Positions 21,534-31,649 are shown, numbered from the stretch's first letter. The stretch is 64,000 nt of DNA from Stutzerimonas stutzeri (GCF_024448715.1 NZ_JAMOHZ010000009.1:1-64000); one strand, 5' to 3'. Numbers and translations are program-made. The notes: generated by a model from the sequence alone, not told the origin.

Positions 21534-23108
21534 TTGAGCGATCTTCTCTCCCACCGCCTGGCGTTGCTGGCCGAGCACCATAACCTGTCGCTGCTCTCGC
21601 AATGCCTGCACGGGATCGAACGCGAATGTCTGCGCGTGGATGGCGACGGCGAACTCGCCATGACTCCACATCCGCGCACGCTGGGATCGGCGCTGACACA
21701 TCCGAAGATCACCACCGACTATTCCGAAGCGCTGCTGGAGTTCATCACCGGCACCGAAACCGATCCGCAGCGGACATTGGCCGAGCTCGACGCCATTCAC
21801 CGCTACACCTATAGCAAGCTGAGCGACGAATTCCTCTGGAGTCCGTCGATGCCCGGGCATCTGCCGGAAGAGGAGCAGATTCCGATCGCCGAATACGGCA
21901 CCTCGAACATCGGCCGGCTCAAGCACGTCTACCGTCAAGGCCTGGCGCTACGCTATGGCAAGACCATGCAGTGCATTGCCGGCATCCATTACAACTTCTC
22001 GCTGCCCGAGGCGTTGTGGTCCGTTTTGCAAGCCGATGAGGGGGACGACCGTCCGCAGCAGGACTACCAGTCCTGGCGCTATATCGCGCTAATTCGCAAT
22101 TTCCGCCGCTACAGTTGGTTGCTGATGTATCTGTTCGGTGCCTCGCCGGCGCTGGATGCCAGCTTCATGCGCGGCCGCCCGCACCAGCTCGAGCAGCTCG
22201 ACGACCAGACTCTCTATCTACCGTACGCCACCAGCCTGCGCATGAGTGATCTGGGCTACCAGAGCAATGCCCAGGCCGGCTTGACACCCTGCTACGACGA
22301 TCTGCCGAGCTACACGACCAGCTTGCATAAGGCGGTCTCGACGCCCTACCCAGAGTACGTGGTGCTGGGCACCAAGGACGCCGGAGGCCATTGGCAGCAG
22401 CTCAACACCAACATCTTGCAGATCGAGAACGAGTACTACTCGAACATCCGCCCCAAGCGCGTTACCGCAACCGGCGAGCGTCCGTTGCATGCACTGCGTG
22501 CCCGGGGCATCCAGTACATCGAAGTGCGCTGTCTGGACATCAATCCCTTTCTTCCTCTGGGTATCGACGTCAACGAAGCGCGCTTTCTCGATGCCTTCCT
22601 GCTGTTTTGCACGCTACAGCAGAGTCCCTGTTTGGTCGAAAGCGAGTGCGGCGCCAGCAACGACAACTTCCTCAAGGTGGTCAAGGAAGGCCGCAAACCA
22701 GAACTGGAACTGCGCCGCGGTAATGAAAACGTCGGCCTGCAGGCTTGGGCGACCGAGCTTATCGGCGAGATCGACAAGGTGGCCGAGCTGCTGGATCGAA
22801 GCCATGGCGGCGATCACCACGCGCAGGCGCTCGCCGAGCAACAGGCGAAGGTCGCTGATAGCAACCTGACTCCTTCGGCTCGGGTGCTCGAAGAGCTGCG
22901 CCGTGGCGGCGAAAGTTTCAGCCAGTTCTCGTTGCGCCAAACCCGCCAGCACGCCGAATACTTCCGCAGCCAAGCGTTGCCTGAAGCCGACATGGCTTGG
23001 TTCGACACCACCGCACACGACTCGCTGGCACAGCAAGCCGAGATGGAAGGAGATGCGCAGGATTTCGACAGTTTCGTCGAGGATTACCAGCGCAGTTTGA
23101 CGCAATAA
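21534..23108 (+). CDS. gshA: Glutamate-cysteine ligase
   Basis: Catalyses the ATP-dependent first step of glutathione synthesis, joining L-cysteine to the gamma-carboxyl of L-glutamate, in the cytoplasm. At 524 residues it matches the proteobacterial class-I GshA (E. coli 518). Recognisable blocks are [21 protein letters not shown] near the N-terminus, [28 protein letters not shown], and [17 protein letters not shown]. The start is TTG at 21534, preceded by AAGGAA; no in-frame ATG nearby restores the N-terminal block, so the rare start is well supported. A repeat element follows the stop, and argA is convergent from the other side. Confidence 0.96.
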   Translation: MSDLLSHRLALLAEHHNLSLLSQCLHGIERECLRVDGDGELAMTPHPRTLGSALTHPKITTDYSEALLEFITGTETDPQRTLAELDAIHRYTYSKLSDEFLWSPSMPGHLPEEEQIPIAEYGTSNIGRLKHVYRQGLALRYGKTMQCIAGIHYNFSLPEALWSVLQADEGDDRPQQDYQSWRYIALIRNFRRYSWLLMYLFGASPALDASFMRGRPHQLEQLDDQTLYLPYATSLRMSDLGYQSNAQAGLTPCYDDLPSYTTSLHKAVSTPYPEYVVLGTKDAGGHWQQLNTNILQIENEYYSNIRPKRVTATGERPLHALRARGIQYIEVRCLDINPFLPLGIDVNEARFLDAFLLFCTLQQSPCLVESECGASNDNFLKVVKEGRKPELELRRGNENVGLQAWATELIGEIDKVAELLDRSHGGDHHAQALAEQQAKVADSNLTPSARVLEELRRGGESFSQFSLRQTRQHAEYFRSQALPEADMAWFDTTAHDSLAQQAEMEGDAQDFDSFVEDYQRSLTQ

Positions 23109-23125
23109 CCGCAGCTGCAAGCCTC

Positions 23126-23229
23126 GTAGGGTGGGCTTTAGCCCACCGCTTGCTTCTACGCGCCTATCATTGCCTCGCCTGGCCTGTTGTCGCCGGCAGC
23201 GATTCCTGGTGGGCTGAAGCCCACCCTAC
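23126..23229. repeat. REPIN-like inverted repeat (copy B)
   Basis: Two inverted REP-like halves face each other: GTAGGGTGGGCTTTAGCCCACC at the left and GGTGGGCTGAAGCCCACCCTAC at the right, each itself a small hairpin. The element fills the space between convergent gshA and argA and may act as their terminator or mRNA stabiliser. Confidence 0.8.
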
Positions 23230-23242
23230 AGGCTGATGCTTT

Positions 23243-24544
23243 TTACAGCTTCTTCTCGAAGATCTTCGAGTTGCGCTGGAAGTTGTACAGCGAGGCTCGC
23301 GCCGCCGGTAATCTCTCGACCCCACTGGGCTCGAAACCACGTTCGCGGAACCAGTGCGCTGTGCGCGTGGTGAGCACGAAGAGGGTTTTCAACCCCAGCT
23401 GGCGCGCCCGCGCTTCGATGCGCTCCAGCAGTTCGTCGCCGCGGCCACCATGGCGGTACTCGGGATTGACTGCCAGACAGGCCAGCTCACCGGAGTCGGA
23501 ATCGGCGATCGGATAAAGCGCGGCGCAGGCGATGATCAATCCGTCGCGCTCGACGATGCTGAACTGCTCCACCTCGCGCTCCAGCACCTCACGTGAGCGG
23601 CGCACCAGAATGCCCTGCTCTTCCAGCGGCGTGATCAGATCGATCAAGCCGCCGACGTCTTCGATGGTCGCCTCGCGCAGCTGTTCGAACTGCTCTTGGG
23701 TGACCAATGTGCCGTCACCGCCGTCGCGGGTGAACAGCTCGTTCAGCAGCGAGCCGTCTTCGGCATAGCTGATCATGTGGCTGCGGCGCACGCCACCCTT
23801 GCACGCCTGTGCCGCGGCGTCGAGCAGCTCGGCTTGATAGGTCCCGATGAGACGGTCGATATACGCCGGAATTTGCTGCAGGCGCAGCTCACGCACCAGC
23901 TTGCCGTTCGCGTCGCGCAGACCGCGCTCGGAGCCGTAGAGCACCAGCTTGTCGGCCTGCAGATCGATGGCGGCGCGGGTGGCGATGTCTTCGCAGGCGA
24001 TGTTGAAGATTTCTCCGGTAGGCGAATAGCCCAGCGGCGAAAGCAATACGATGGTGCGTTCGTCGAGAAGACGTCCGATGCCCTTGCGATCGACGCGGCG
24101 GACTTCGCCGGTATGGTGAAAGTCCACACCATCGACTACGCCGATCGGGCGCGCCGTGACGAAATTGCCACTGGCCACACGCAGCCGCGCGCCCTGCATC
24201 GGCGAGGCAGCCATATCCATCGACAGACGTGCTTCGAGGGCGATGCGCATATGGCCAACGGCATCGATCACGCATTCCAATGTCGCCGAATCGGTGATGC
24301 GCAGGTCGCGGTAGAAGCGCGGTTCGATGCCGCGAGCGGTCAAGCGCGCTTCGATCTGTGGGCGCGAGCCGAACACCAGTACCAGGCGCACGCCAAGGCT
24401 GTGCAGCAGTACCAAGTCGTGAACGATGTTGGCGAAATTAGGGTGCTCCAGGCCATCGCCCGGCAGCATGACCACGAAGGTACCGTCGCGGTGCGCATTG
24501 ATATAGGGCGATGAGTCGCGAAGCCAGGTGACGTAATCGTGCAT
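23243..24544 (-). CDS. argA: N-acetylglutamate synthase
   Basis: Makes N-acetyl-L-glutamate from acetyl-CoA and glutamate, the first step of arginine synthesis. The 433 residues comprise an N-terminal amino-acid-kinase-like domain (about 1-280), which in the family binds the feedback inhibitor arginine, and a C-terminal GNAT acetyltransferase domain (about 290-433) with the AcCoA-binding stretch CLAVNPEYRHGGRGDELL. The protein begins at MHDYVTWLRDSSPYINAHR, typical of Pseudomonas ArgA. It lies 102 bp downstream of argE on the same strand, so the two arginine genes may share a transcript. Length is normal. Confidence 0.95.
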   Translation of the reverse strand: MHDYVTWLRDSSPYINAHRDGTFVVMLPGDGLEHPNFANIVHDLVLLHSLGVRLVLVFGSRPQIEARLTARGIEPRFYRDLRITDSATLECVIDAVGHMRIALEARLSMDMAASPMQGARLRVASGNFVTARPIGVVDGVDFHHTGEVRRVDRKGIGRLLDERTIVLLSPLGYSPTGEIFNIACEDIATRAAIDLQADKLVLYGSERGLRDANGKLVRELRLQQIPAYIDRLIGTYQAELLDAAAQACKGGVRRSHMISYAEDGSLLNELFTRDGGDGTLVTQEQFEQLREATIEDVGGLIDLITPLEEQGILVRRSREVLEREVEQFSIVERDGLIIACAALYPIADSDSGELACLAVNPEYRHGGRGDELLERIEARARQLGLKTLFVLTTRTAHWFRERGFEPSGVERLPAARASLYNFQRNSKIFEKKL

Positions 24545-24646
24545 TGCAGAAGCCTTAGGTAACCGCTTTTTCAGTCCGGAAGCCGGGTCGAGTGAGGGAT
24601 GCAGGGAGCAGATTCATGTTGCGATCCAAGACCGCCGAACCTGCTC

Positions 24647-25801
24647 CTATCCTCGGCCTGGCTGCAAGCAGTAGTGTTCGATCATTCCGCGCAACAGCCT
24701 CACGGTGGGTTCGATTCTGTCGAGGTCCAGGTATTCGTCCGGCTGATGGGCACAGGCGATATCGCCAGGGCCGAGAATCAGCGTCTCGCAGCCGAGCTGC
24801 TGAAGATAAGGCGCTTCGGTGGCAAAGGCCACTGCCTCGGCGGCATGGCCGGTCAGGCGCTCGGCCAGCTTGACCAGCTCGCCGTCCGCCGGCTGATCGA
24901 ACGCCGGCACGCTGGGAAACAGCGGTGCCGGATCGATCTTCACCTGATGCTTTTCGGCCACAGGGCGCAAACGCTGGGAAATGGCGTCGCGCAAATGTTC
25001 CGGCTCCATGCCGGGCAGAGGCCGCAGATCATATTCCAGCGAGCAGTGGCCGCAGATTCGGTTGGGGTTGTCGCCACCATGGATGCAACCAAGATTCAAG
25101 GTCGGCTGGGGCACGTCGAACAGCGGGTTTTGGTATTGCACCTGCCACTCGCGCCGCAGCGTAATCAGCTCGCTCATGGCGTCATGCATGGCTTCCAGCG
25201 CGCTATGGCCGAAAGAGGGATTGGAGGAATGGCCGCTCTGCCCATGAATTTCAATGCCTTCCATCATGATGCCCTTGTGCAGGCGAACCGGCCGTAAACC
25301 GGTGGGCTCGCCGATTACCGCCGCGCGCCCCAGCGGCCTTCCGGCATCGGCCAGAGCCCGAGCGCCGGACATCGAACTTTCCTCGTCGCAGGTGGCGAGG
25401 ATCAGCAGCGGCTGTCTGAACGGCTGATCGAGCAGCGGCAGCACGGCTTCGATGATCAGCGCGAAGAAACCCTTCATGTCGCAGCTGCCGAGGCCGTACC
25501 AGCGATTGTCGGCCTCGCGCAGCCGAAGCGGGTCAGCAGTCCACAGCTCGGCATCGAAGGGCACGGTGTCGCTGTGCCCGGCCAGCACCAGGCCGCCCGG
25601 TCCGCTGCCATAGCTGGCGAGCAGGTTGAACTTGCCGGGCGTGACTTGCTGGACTTCGCAGCTGAAACCGAGATCGCTCAACCAGCCGGCGAGCAGGTCG
25701 ATCACGGGGCGGTTAGTCTGGTCCCAATGCGCCTGGGTGCAGCTCACCGAAGGTGCGGCCACAAGCGCGGCAAATTGGCCTTTGAGCGAGGGGATGGGCA
25801 C
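24647..25801 (-). CDS. argE: Acetylornithine deacetylase (M20 family)
   Basis: Hydrolyses N2-acetyl-L-ornithine to ornithine and acetate in arginine synthesis. The 384 residues show the M20/ArgE metal ligands: His and Asp in LAGHSDTVP, Asp in GSCDMKGFFA, the Glu pair in ATCDEESSMSGA, Glu in VIGEPTGLRPV and a C-terminal His in IACAHQPDEYL. The dimerisation domain lies in the middle, around EGIEIHGQSGHSSNPSFG. Translation starts at GTG 25801, six bases after a perfect AGGAGG. It lies upstream of argA on the same strand and downstream of the phosphate transporter. Confidence 0.94.
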   Translation of the reverse strand: MPIPSLKGQFAALVAAPSVSCTQAHWDQTNRPVIDLLAGWLSDLGFSCEVQQVTPGKFNLLASYGSGPGGLVLAGHSDTVPFDAELWTADPLRLREADNRWYGLGSCDMKGFFALIIEAVLPLLDQPFRQPLLILATCDEESSMSGARALADAGRPLGRAAVIGEPTGLRPVRLHKGIMMEGIEIHGQSGHSSNPSFGHSALEAMHDAMSELITLRREWQVQYQNPLFDVPQPTLNLGCIHGGDNPNRICGHCSLEYDLRPLPGMEPEHLRDAISQRLRPVAEKHQVKIDPAPLFPSVPAFDQPADGELVKLAERLTGHAAEAVAFATEAPYLQQLGCETLILGPGDIACAHQPDEYLDLDRIEPTVRLLRGMIEHYCLQPGRG

Positions 25802-25914
25802 CGACAGCCTCCTGAAAGACGGAAACGAAGGCGCTCAGTGAAACATGAAACACGCCACGGCAGCGTGCCCGTTCGGGTAAAAACTGCCGTGGCGGACCGA
25901 GACCGGTCGGGAGA

Positions 25915-27180
25915 TCAGACGAAGATCGCCTGAAGAATAGTGAAGAAAATGATCGAAAGGACGGCGCCGGCCGGCAGGGTAATGATCCAGGACATGAAGA
26001 TCGAGCCGACCACACCAAGATTCAACGCACCGATACCACGGGCAATACCGATGCCCAATACCGCACCGACCAGTGTGTGGGTGGTTGATACCGGCAAGCC
26101 GATGGCCGAGGCGCCGACAACAGTGGTCGCGGTGGCCAGCTCAGCAGCGAAGCCGCGGCTGGGCGTCAACTCGGTGATTTCCTTGCCGATAGTGGCGATG
26201 ACTTTGTAGCCGTAGGTGGCCAGGCCGATGACGATACCGACCGCGCCCAGCAACAGCACCCAACCAGGGACCGCCGATTTGGCCGCGATTTCCGCAGCGC
26301 CCCCGGACTGGATCACACCGACCACGGCCGCCAACGGGCCGACCGCATTAGCCACGTCGTTAGCGCCATGAGCGAAAGCCATGGAGCAGGCGGTAAAGAC
26401 CATCAAAACCGCGAAAACTTTTTCCACACTGGCGTAGTGGAAGGTCTTGTCCGCCTCGGTATCGACCTGGATACGCGACAACAACGCGATGCCGGCCAGC
26501 ATGACCAGCAGGCCTATGCCAAACGCTAGCAAAATGCCCTGATTGCTGCTCAGCTCAAGACCGACGTGCTTGAGGCCCTTGGTCACGGTCATCAGCGCGA
26601 CCATGAAGCCAGTGAGAAACATGTACAGCGGCACGAAGCGCTTGGCGTTGCGGAAAGGCTCATCAGTATTGATGATCAGCTTCTGCACGCTCATGAACAG
26701 GCCAAAAGCAGCAATGCCTGACAGCAGCGGCGTGACCACCCAGCTGGCGACGATCGGGCCGATGGCGTCCCACTGCACCGCATCCATGGACACGCCGACT
26801 GCCGCAAATCCGATTACCGCGCCGACGATGGAATGGGTAGTGGAGACCGGCCAACCTTTCGTGGTGGCGATCAGCAGCCAGGTCCCGGCTGCCAGCAGAG
26901 CCGACATCATGCCAAGTACCATCAGATCCGGCGATATGACTTCCGCGTCGACGATGCCGTTCTTGATGGTTTCGGTCACCTCGCCGCCGGCCAGATAGGC
27001 CCCGCAGAACTCGAAGATCATGGCGATCAGGATCGCCTGCTTGATGGTCAGCGCCCGAGAGCCCACCGAGGTGCCCATGGCATTGGCCACGTCATTGGCG
27101 CCGACGCCCCAGGCCATGAAAAAACCAAACGCGCAGGCGAGGATCAGGAGTACGAGGCCGTAGTCCGAAATAAGAGACAT
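25915..27180 (-). CDS. PiT-family inorganic phosphate transporter
   Basis: Inner-membrane, low-affinity phosphate symporter of 421 residues. It has the duplicated PiT signature GANDVANA, once near the N-terminus (FMAWGVGANDVANAMGTS) and once in the second half (AHGANDVANAVGPLA). About ten hydrophobic segments are visible, with a longer loop in the middle. The ATG at 27180 is chosen because the protein then starts directly before the first membrane helix; AAAGGT stands upstream. It lies 37 bp downstream of the DUF47 gene, the usual partner of PiT proteins, and the two form an operon as in P. aeruginosa PA5207-PA5208. No clear Pho box was seen upstream. Confidence 0.93.
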   Translation of the reverse strand: MSLISDYGLVLLILACAFGFFMAWGVGANDVANAMGTSVGSRALTIKQAILIAMIFEFCGAYLAGGEVTETIKNGIVDAEVISPDLMVLGMMSALLAAGTWLLIATTKGWPVSTTHSIVGAVIGFAAVGVSMDAVQWDAIGPIVASWVVTPLLSGIAAFGLFMSVQKLIINTDEPFRNAKRFVPLYMFLTGFMVALMTVTKGLKHVGLELSSNQGILLAFGIGLLVMLAGIALLSRIQVDTEADKTFHYASVEKVFAVLMVFTACSMAFAHGANDVANAVGPLAAVVGVIQSGGAAEIAAKSAVPGWVLLLGAVGIVIGLATYGYKVIATIGKEITELTPSRGFAAELATATTVVGASAIGLPVSTTHTLVGAVLGIGIARGIGALNLGVVGSIFMSWIITLPAGAVLSIIFFTILQAIFV

Positions 27181-27217
27181 AAAAATTACCTTTGGGACCC
27201 AGAAAGGATCTGGCGCC

Positions 27218-27895
27218 TTAGCGCGCCAGCAGTTGTTCCAGACGGTTGCCGACACGCTCGGCTCGGTCAGCTACGTCACCGATCCATTCGATGATCTTGT
27301 AGAGGAACATCACGTCTACTGGAGGCAATTCCTTTTCCAGCTTGAACAGCGCGCGGCGCACCGTGATTTGCATGCGGTCGGTCTCACGCTCGATTTCGCC
27401 AATTTCTTCGACCATGCTTTCAACCAACGTGGCTTCGCGGCCGCTAAAGCCGGTTTCGAGCAACGAGTCCAGTTCCTTGAGCGCCTTCAACGCCTGGCAA
27501 CTGGCATCCACACTGCGCTGCACGAAGGCCAGCATTTCAGGCTGCATGGCCGGCGGTACGGTCATACAGCGACCCAGCATCAGCCCGGCGATGTCCTTGG
27601 CGCGGTTGGCAATTTTGTCCTGTACACTCAGCAGCTCCAGCAGATCCGAGCGCGGCACCGGTAGAAACAGGCTTTTCGGCAGGTGTTGACGCACGCTCTT
27701 CTTGAGCTTGTCGGCCTCGTTTTCCAGTTGGGCCATCTCTTTCTGGATCTGCTCGACCCGTTCCCAGTCTTCTGCCGTGATCGCTTGGAACAGCGGTACC
27801 AAATTGGCGGCACACTCGTGGGACTTGGCCATATGCTGTTGCATCGGACCGATTGGCGAACGCCCGAACAGGCTGACGAAAGGATTGATTGGCAT
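27218..27895 (-). CDS. DUF47 (PhoU-like) partner of the phosphate transporter
   Basis: A 225-residue, all-helical cytoplasmic protein of the TIGR00153/DUF47 family, distantly PhoU-like. Such proteins are encoded next to PiT transporters and are thought to modulate them. The start MPINPFVSLFGRSPIGPMQQHM is typical of the family, and EIGEIERETDRMQ forms one of the coiled helices. The frame is open further upstream, but the ATG at 27895 matches the family N-terminus. It is the first gene of the DUF47-PiT operon and is divergent from the CYTH-domain gene, with 104 bp between the starts. Confidence 0.9.
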   Translation of the reverse strand: MPINPFVSLFGRSPIGPMQQHMAKSHECAANLVPLFQAITAEDWERVEQIQKEMAQLENEADKLKKSVRQHLPKSLFLPVPRSDLLELLSVQDKIANRAKDIAGLMLGRCMTVPPAMQPEMLAFVQRSVDASCQALKALKELDSLLETGFSGREATLVESMVEEIGEIERETDRMQITVRRALFKLEKELPPVDVMFLYKIIEWIGDVADRAERVGNRLEQLLAR

Positions 27896-27999
27896 AGGGA
27901 ACACCCCGGCTTCAGAAGGCGGCAAGTATACGGATGACCTCAAAGGGCCGCTACCGCGTGACAACGGTCACACTCAAACATAGGCATCATCTGGGCACC

Positions 28000-29370
28000 A
28001 TGCAGAAAGAAACCGAAATCAAACTGCGCGCCAGTCGCGAAACTCTCGCGGCCCTGCGTGACCATCCGCTGCTGAAGAAACGCAACAAGAGCGGCTGGCA
28101 GCGGCACGAATTGTTCAACCAGTACTACGACACGCCCGAGCGCGAACTTGCTCAGGCAAAGGTCGCGCTGCGTCTGCGCCGCGATGGCGAGCAGTTCATC
28201 CAGACCTTGAAAAGCCGCGGTCAGAGCGTTGCCGGGCTGTCCGAGCGCAACGAGTGGGACTGGTACCTGGACAAGGCCAAGCTCGATCTGAAAAAACTCG
28301 CCGATGATTGCTGGCCGGCCAGTCTTGCCGAGTTGGACAAGAAGACACTCAAGCCGATCTTCACCACCGATTTCGTTCGTGAGAAAGCGGAGATCGCCTG
28401 GGGCCGCGGCAAGGCCAAGGTCGTCATCGAAGCGGCACTGGACCTGGGCAAAGTGGTGGTCGGCAAGCAGAGCGAGGAAATCTGCGAGCTGGAGCTGGAG
28501 CTTCGCCAAGGCGAGCCCGAAGCGCTGCTGGAACTGGCCGCTGAGCTCGCCGCCGACCTGGCGCTCATGCCCTGCGATATCAGCAAGGCCGAGCGCGGCT
28601 ACCGTCTGTACGACACCGACAGCTATTCGCTGAGCCTGCCGGCACCGCACCTCGAGGCGATGATGCCACTGGATGACGCCTTTGCCGCGCTGGCCTGGCA
28701 GCTGCTCGGCAATAGCCAGCGGCTGGCCGAGCAGTATCGCTTCAATGGCCGTTGGAAGCTGCTCGGGGAATGGTTGCAGCAACTGATCGAACTCCGGGCC
28801 CTGCTCGGCAGCCTCGGTCAGGCCGCACCGCGCGCCACCAGCCGTGAACTGCGCGAACAGCTCGACGCGCTGATTCAGGCTTGGCGCCCGCGAATCGAAG
28901 CCGGCCGCGATGACGAAAGCGTGCGCCAGGCGGCGCCCGAGCAGTTCGCCGCTGAGCTAGCCGAGCCGCGCTGGGGCCTGTTTTCGCTGACAGCATCGCT
29001 GTGGCTGCTTCAACGTGGCTGGACCGCTGAACGTAACAACCGCGGTAATCGCCAGGGCGCTGCCGAGCTGGGCAACTGGCTGCCACGCCATCTGGGCGAA
29101 GAAGCCGAGGCACTGCAGCTGCAACGCTACCAGCAGCAACCGGAGGACCTGGCGGAGCAGCGTCCGCGCATGGAGCGGCTGCTGGTCTGGCTGCATCTGG
29201 CCCGCACGACGTTGGAATTGCCGGAAGCCGATCGTCTCTATGGAGAGTTGGCCAAGCTCTACGACTTGGCTCAGCAGCCGCTGAACGACGAACTGCTCGA
29301 AGCACGCATCGAACAAGCCCGCACGGTGTGGACGCTCAAACCCTGGAAGCAGTTGCTCAAGAAGGCGTAG
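28000..29370 (+). CDS. CYTH-domain protein, probable inorganic triphosphatase (YgiF-like)
   Basis: The protein of 456 residues starts with the CYTH signature ExExK (ETEIK, residues 4-8), whose acidic side chains bind the metal-triphosphate. The beta-tunnel domain covers about 1-200, with repeated ELELE and RLRRDGEQFIQTLKSRG strands. The C-terminal half is helical and rich in Arg, Glu and Leu, like the CHAD domain of E. coli YgiF, an inorganic triphosphatase; few of the usual CHAD histidines are seen. The ATG at 28000 is chosen because ExExK must be near the N-terminus. It is divergent from the phosphate operon, which may be functionally relevant, although the same neighbourhood exists in P. 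aeruginosa (PA5209). Confidence 0.88.
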   Translation: MQKETEIKLRASRETLAALRDHPLLKKRNKSGWQRHELFNQYYDTPERELAQAKVALRLRRDGEQFIQTLKSRGQSVAGLSERNEWDWYLDKAKLDLKKLADDCWPASLAELDKKTLKPIFTTDFVREKAEIAWGRGKAKVVIEAALDLGKVVVGKQSEEICELELELRQGEPEALLELAAELAADLALMPCDISKAERGYRLYDTDSYSLSLPAPHLEAMMPLDDAFAALAWQLLGNSQRLAEQYRFNGRWKLLGEWLQQLIELRALLGSLGQAAPRATSRELREQLDALIQAWRPRIEAGRDDESVRQAAPEQFAAELAEPRWGLFSLTASLWLLQRGWTAERNNRGNRQGAAELGNWLPRHLGEEAEALQLQRYQQQPEDLAEQRPRMERLLVWLHLARTTLELPEADRLYGELAKLYDLAQQPLNDELLEARIEQARTVWTLKPWKQLLKKA

Positions 29371-29390
29371 CGCTAGAGACTGGCGCTAAG

Positions 29391-29500
29391 CGTAGGGTGG
29401 GCCGGACGACGTTCCGCTTTAGCCCACCGCTTATCGTAAAGCGCCCTTATCGGCACCTGGCCTATGCCCCCGTCTCTTATGGGCTAAAGCCCACCCTACG
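29391..29500. repeat. REPIN-like inverted repeat (copy C)
   Basis: Left end CGTAGGGTGGGCC, right end GGGCTAAAGCCCACCCTACG; inner REP half GCTTTAGCCCACCGCTT. It follows the CYTH gene directly. Confidence 0.78.
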
Positions 29501-29520
29501 AAACTGTGTGGGGGCCAAAG

Positions 29521-29628
29521 CGTAGGGTGGGCTTTAGCCCACCGCTGTTCGCACACGCTGCCGTGACCAAAGCCTTGCCTGCCTGTTGCAGGCCCGCCGC
29601 GACTCTGGTGGGCTGAAGCCCACCCTAC
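29521..29628. repeat. REPIN-like inverted repeat (copy D)
   Basis: Ends GTAGGGTGGGCTTTAGCCC and GGGCTGAAGCCCACCCTAC. It is in tandem with copy C, 20 bp apart, and very similar to copy B at 23126. Confidence 0.8.
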
Positions 29629-29640
29629 AAACAGAGTAAA

Positions 29641-29674
29641 CGTAGGGTGGATCTCGCTTCACCGATCCACCGGT
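29641..29674. repeat. Single REP-like half element (copy E)
   Basis: Begins CGTAGGGTGGAT and ends ATCCACCGGTG. It lacks a matching inverted CCACCCTAC end and so looks like a solitary half-element. Copies C-E and linker sequence make up 29371-29864; no gene is seen there. Confidence 0.55.
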
Positions 29675-29864
29675 GACACTCATCGAGCGGTGGTCACGGA
29701 CGATGCCAAAAGCAGCATTTCCCCTGTTTTCCCCACGGCATTCCCAGAGGCGCCGTCATTCATCGGCGACGCACCGACGAATCCGCAAAGCTGAACTGCT
29801 AGAGAGACAGAACGCGCGTTTCGCGGCAAGCTTGACCTTCGCTCCAGCCACGACCGAAGAGCCC

Positions 29865-31649
29865 ATGTCCGTATTGAACTCAGCTGCTCAGGATCGCTTC
29901 CTCGACCTCAACGACCTGCTGCGCGACCTGGTCGCCGAGGGGCGCCTGCTCCAGGAGACAGCCGAGCAGTGCCTGACCTTGCGACGCAGCACGGCGGCCA
30001 GCCAGCAGCATCCGTTGGAGTTTCTCGCCGCGCAGCAATTCGATGACTTGACGCGCCCGGGCAAGAAGCTCGACCTGGAGACGCTTACCGCTTGGCTCGC
30101 CGAGCGGGCCGGGCAGCCCTATTTGCGCATCGACCCGCTGAAGATCAACGTCGCAGCCGTCACCCCGTTAATGTCCTATGCGTTCGCCCAGCGGCACAAG
30201 ATCCTCGCGGTAGCAGCGGACAGCTCGGCGGTGACCATCGCCAGCAGCCAGCCCTTCGTAAAAAGCTGGGAAGCGAACCTCACTCACGTACTGAAGCGGC
30301 CGATCAAGCGGGTGGTGGTCAATCCGGTGGACCTGCAGCGCTTCACTGTGGAGTTCTACCGGCTGGCCAAGTCGGTCAGCGGTGCCTCGGCCAACGACCA
30401 GAAGGTCAGCGGCACCGGCAACTTTGAGCAGCTGCTTAACCTCGGCGCCAGCGATCAGGAACCGGACGCCAACGACGCGCACGTGGTGAACATCGTCGAT
30501 TGGCTATTTCAGTACGCCTTCGACCAGCGCGCCAGCGACATCCACATCGAGCCGCGGCGCGAGCAGGGTACGGTGCGCTTTCGCATCGATGGCGTATTGC
30601 ACAACGTCTATCAATTCCCGCCGCAAGTGGCGATGGCGGTGGTCAGCCGGCTGAAGACCCTGGGTCGGATGAATGTCGCCGAGAAGCGCAAGCCGCAGGA
30701 CGGCCGGGTCAAGACCAAAACCCCGGATGGCAGCGAAGTGGAGCTGCGGCTGTCGACCTTGCCGACTGCTTTCGGCGAGAAAATGGTGATGCGAATCTTC
30801 GACCCGGACGTGTTGCTCAAGGGCTTCGACCAGCTGGGCTTTTCCGCCGAGGATCTGCGTCGCTGGCAAAGCATGACCGGCCAGCCCAACGGCATCATCC
30901 TGGTCACCGGCCCCACCGGCTCGGGCAAGACCACCACGCTTTACACCACGCTCAAGCAACTGGCGACGCCGGAAGTGAACGTCTGCACCATCGAAGACCC
31001 GATCGAGATGATCGAGGGCGCCTTCAACCAGATGCAGGTGCAACACAACATCGACCTGACGTTCGCCAGTGGCGTGCGCGCGCTGATGCGCCAGGACCCG
31101 GACATCATCATGGTCGGCGAGATCCGCGACCTGGAAACCGCGGAGATGGCGATACAGGCGGCGCTGACCGGGCACCTCGTGTTGTCCACCCTGCACACCA
31201 ACGACGCGCCGAGCGCCATTACTCGCTTACTGGAACTGGGCGTGCCGCATTATCTGCTACGCGCCACACTGCTTGGCGTCATGGCCCAGCGCCTGGTGCG
31301 TACGCTATGCCCGCACTGCAAGGCGCCGATACAGCTCGACGCGGATGACTGGCAAGCTCTGACCAAGCCCTGGAACGCGCCGCTGCCGAGCCATGCGCAA
31401 CAGGCGGTCGGCTGTATTGAGTGCCGCGATACCGGCTATCGAGGACGTGCGGGCGTTTACGAGATCATGCTGCTCAACGATGCGATCAAGCCGCTGATTA
31501 CCGCCGACACCGACCTCATCGCCCTGCGCCGCCAGGCGTTCAAGGACGGCATGCACAGCCTTCGCCTGTCCGGCGCGCAGAAAATTGCGGCAGGGCTGAC
31601 AACCTTGGAAGAAGTGCTGCGGGTGACACCGCAGAGTGAACAAAAGTAA
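29865..31649 (+). CDS. GspE/PilB-type secretion ATPase
   Basis: Cytoplasmic hexameric ATPase of type II secretion or type IV pilus machines, 594 residues. A T2SSE N-terminal domain (about 1-170) precedes the ATPase core. The core has DIHIEPRR, Walker A GPTGSGKTTT, the Asp box TIEDPIEM, Walker B PDIIMVGEIRD and the His box GHLVLSTLHTNDA. The C-terminal zinc tetracysteine is present (CPHC and CIEC). The start at 29865 (MSVLNSAAQDRF) is preferred; the frame is open to 29673, but that stretch is Arg/His-rich and unlike the family. No other secretion or pilus genes are near, so it is an orphan, as is its P. aeruginosa counterpart PA5210. Which machine it drives cannot be told. Confidence 0.9.
   Translation: MSVLNSAAQDRFLDLNDLLRDLVAEGRLLQETAEQCLTLRRSTAASQQHPLEFLAAQQFDDLTRPGKKLDLETLTAWLAERAGQPYLRIDPLKINVAAVTPLMSYAFAQRHKILAVAADSSAVTIASSQPFVKSWEANLTHVLKRPIKRVVVNPVDLQRFTVEFYRLAKSVSGASANDQKVSGTGNFEQLLNLGASDQEPDANDAHVVNIVDWLFQYAFDQRASDIHIEPRREQGTVRFRIDGVLHNVYQFPPQVAMAVVSRLKTLGRMNVAEKRKPQDGRVKTKTPDGSEVELRLSTLPTAFGEKMVMRIFDPDVLLKGFDQLGFSAEDLRRWQSMTGQPNGIILVTGPTGSGKTTTLYTTLKQLATPEVNVCTIEDPIEMIEGAFNQMQVQHNIDLTFASGVRALMRQDPDIIMVGEIRDLETAEMAIQAALTGHLVLSTLHTNDAPSAITRLLELGVPHYLLRATLLGVMAQRLVRTLCPHCKAPIQLDADDWQALTKPWNAPLPSHAQQAVGCIECRDTGYRGRAGVYEIMLLNDAIKPLITADTDLIALRRQAFKDGMHSLRLSGAQKIAAGLTTLEEVLRVTPQSEQK

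Noticed and set aside
27896..27999. Pho box upstream of the DUF47-PiT operon
   Set aside because: GGTCACACTCAAACATAGG was considered, but it does not match two CTGTCAT-like half-sites well enough.
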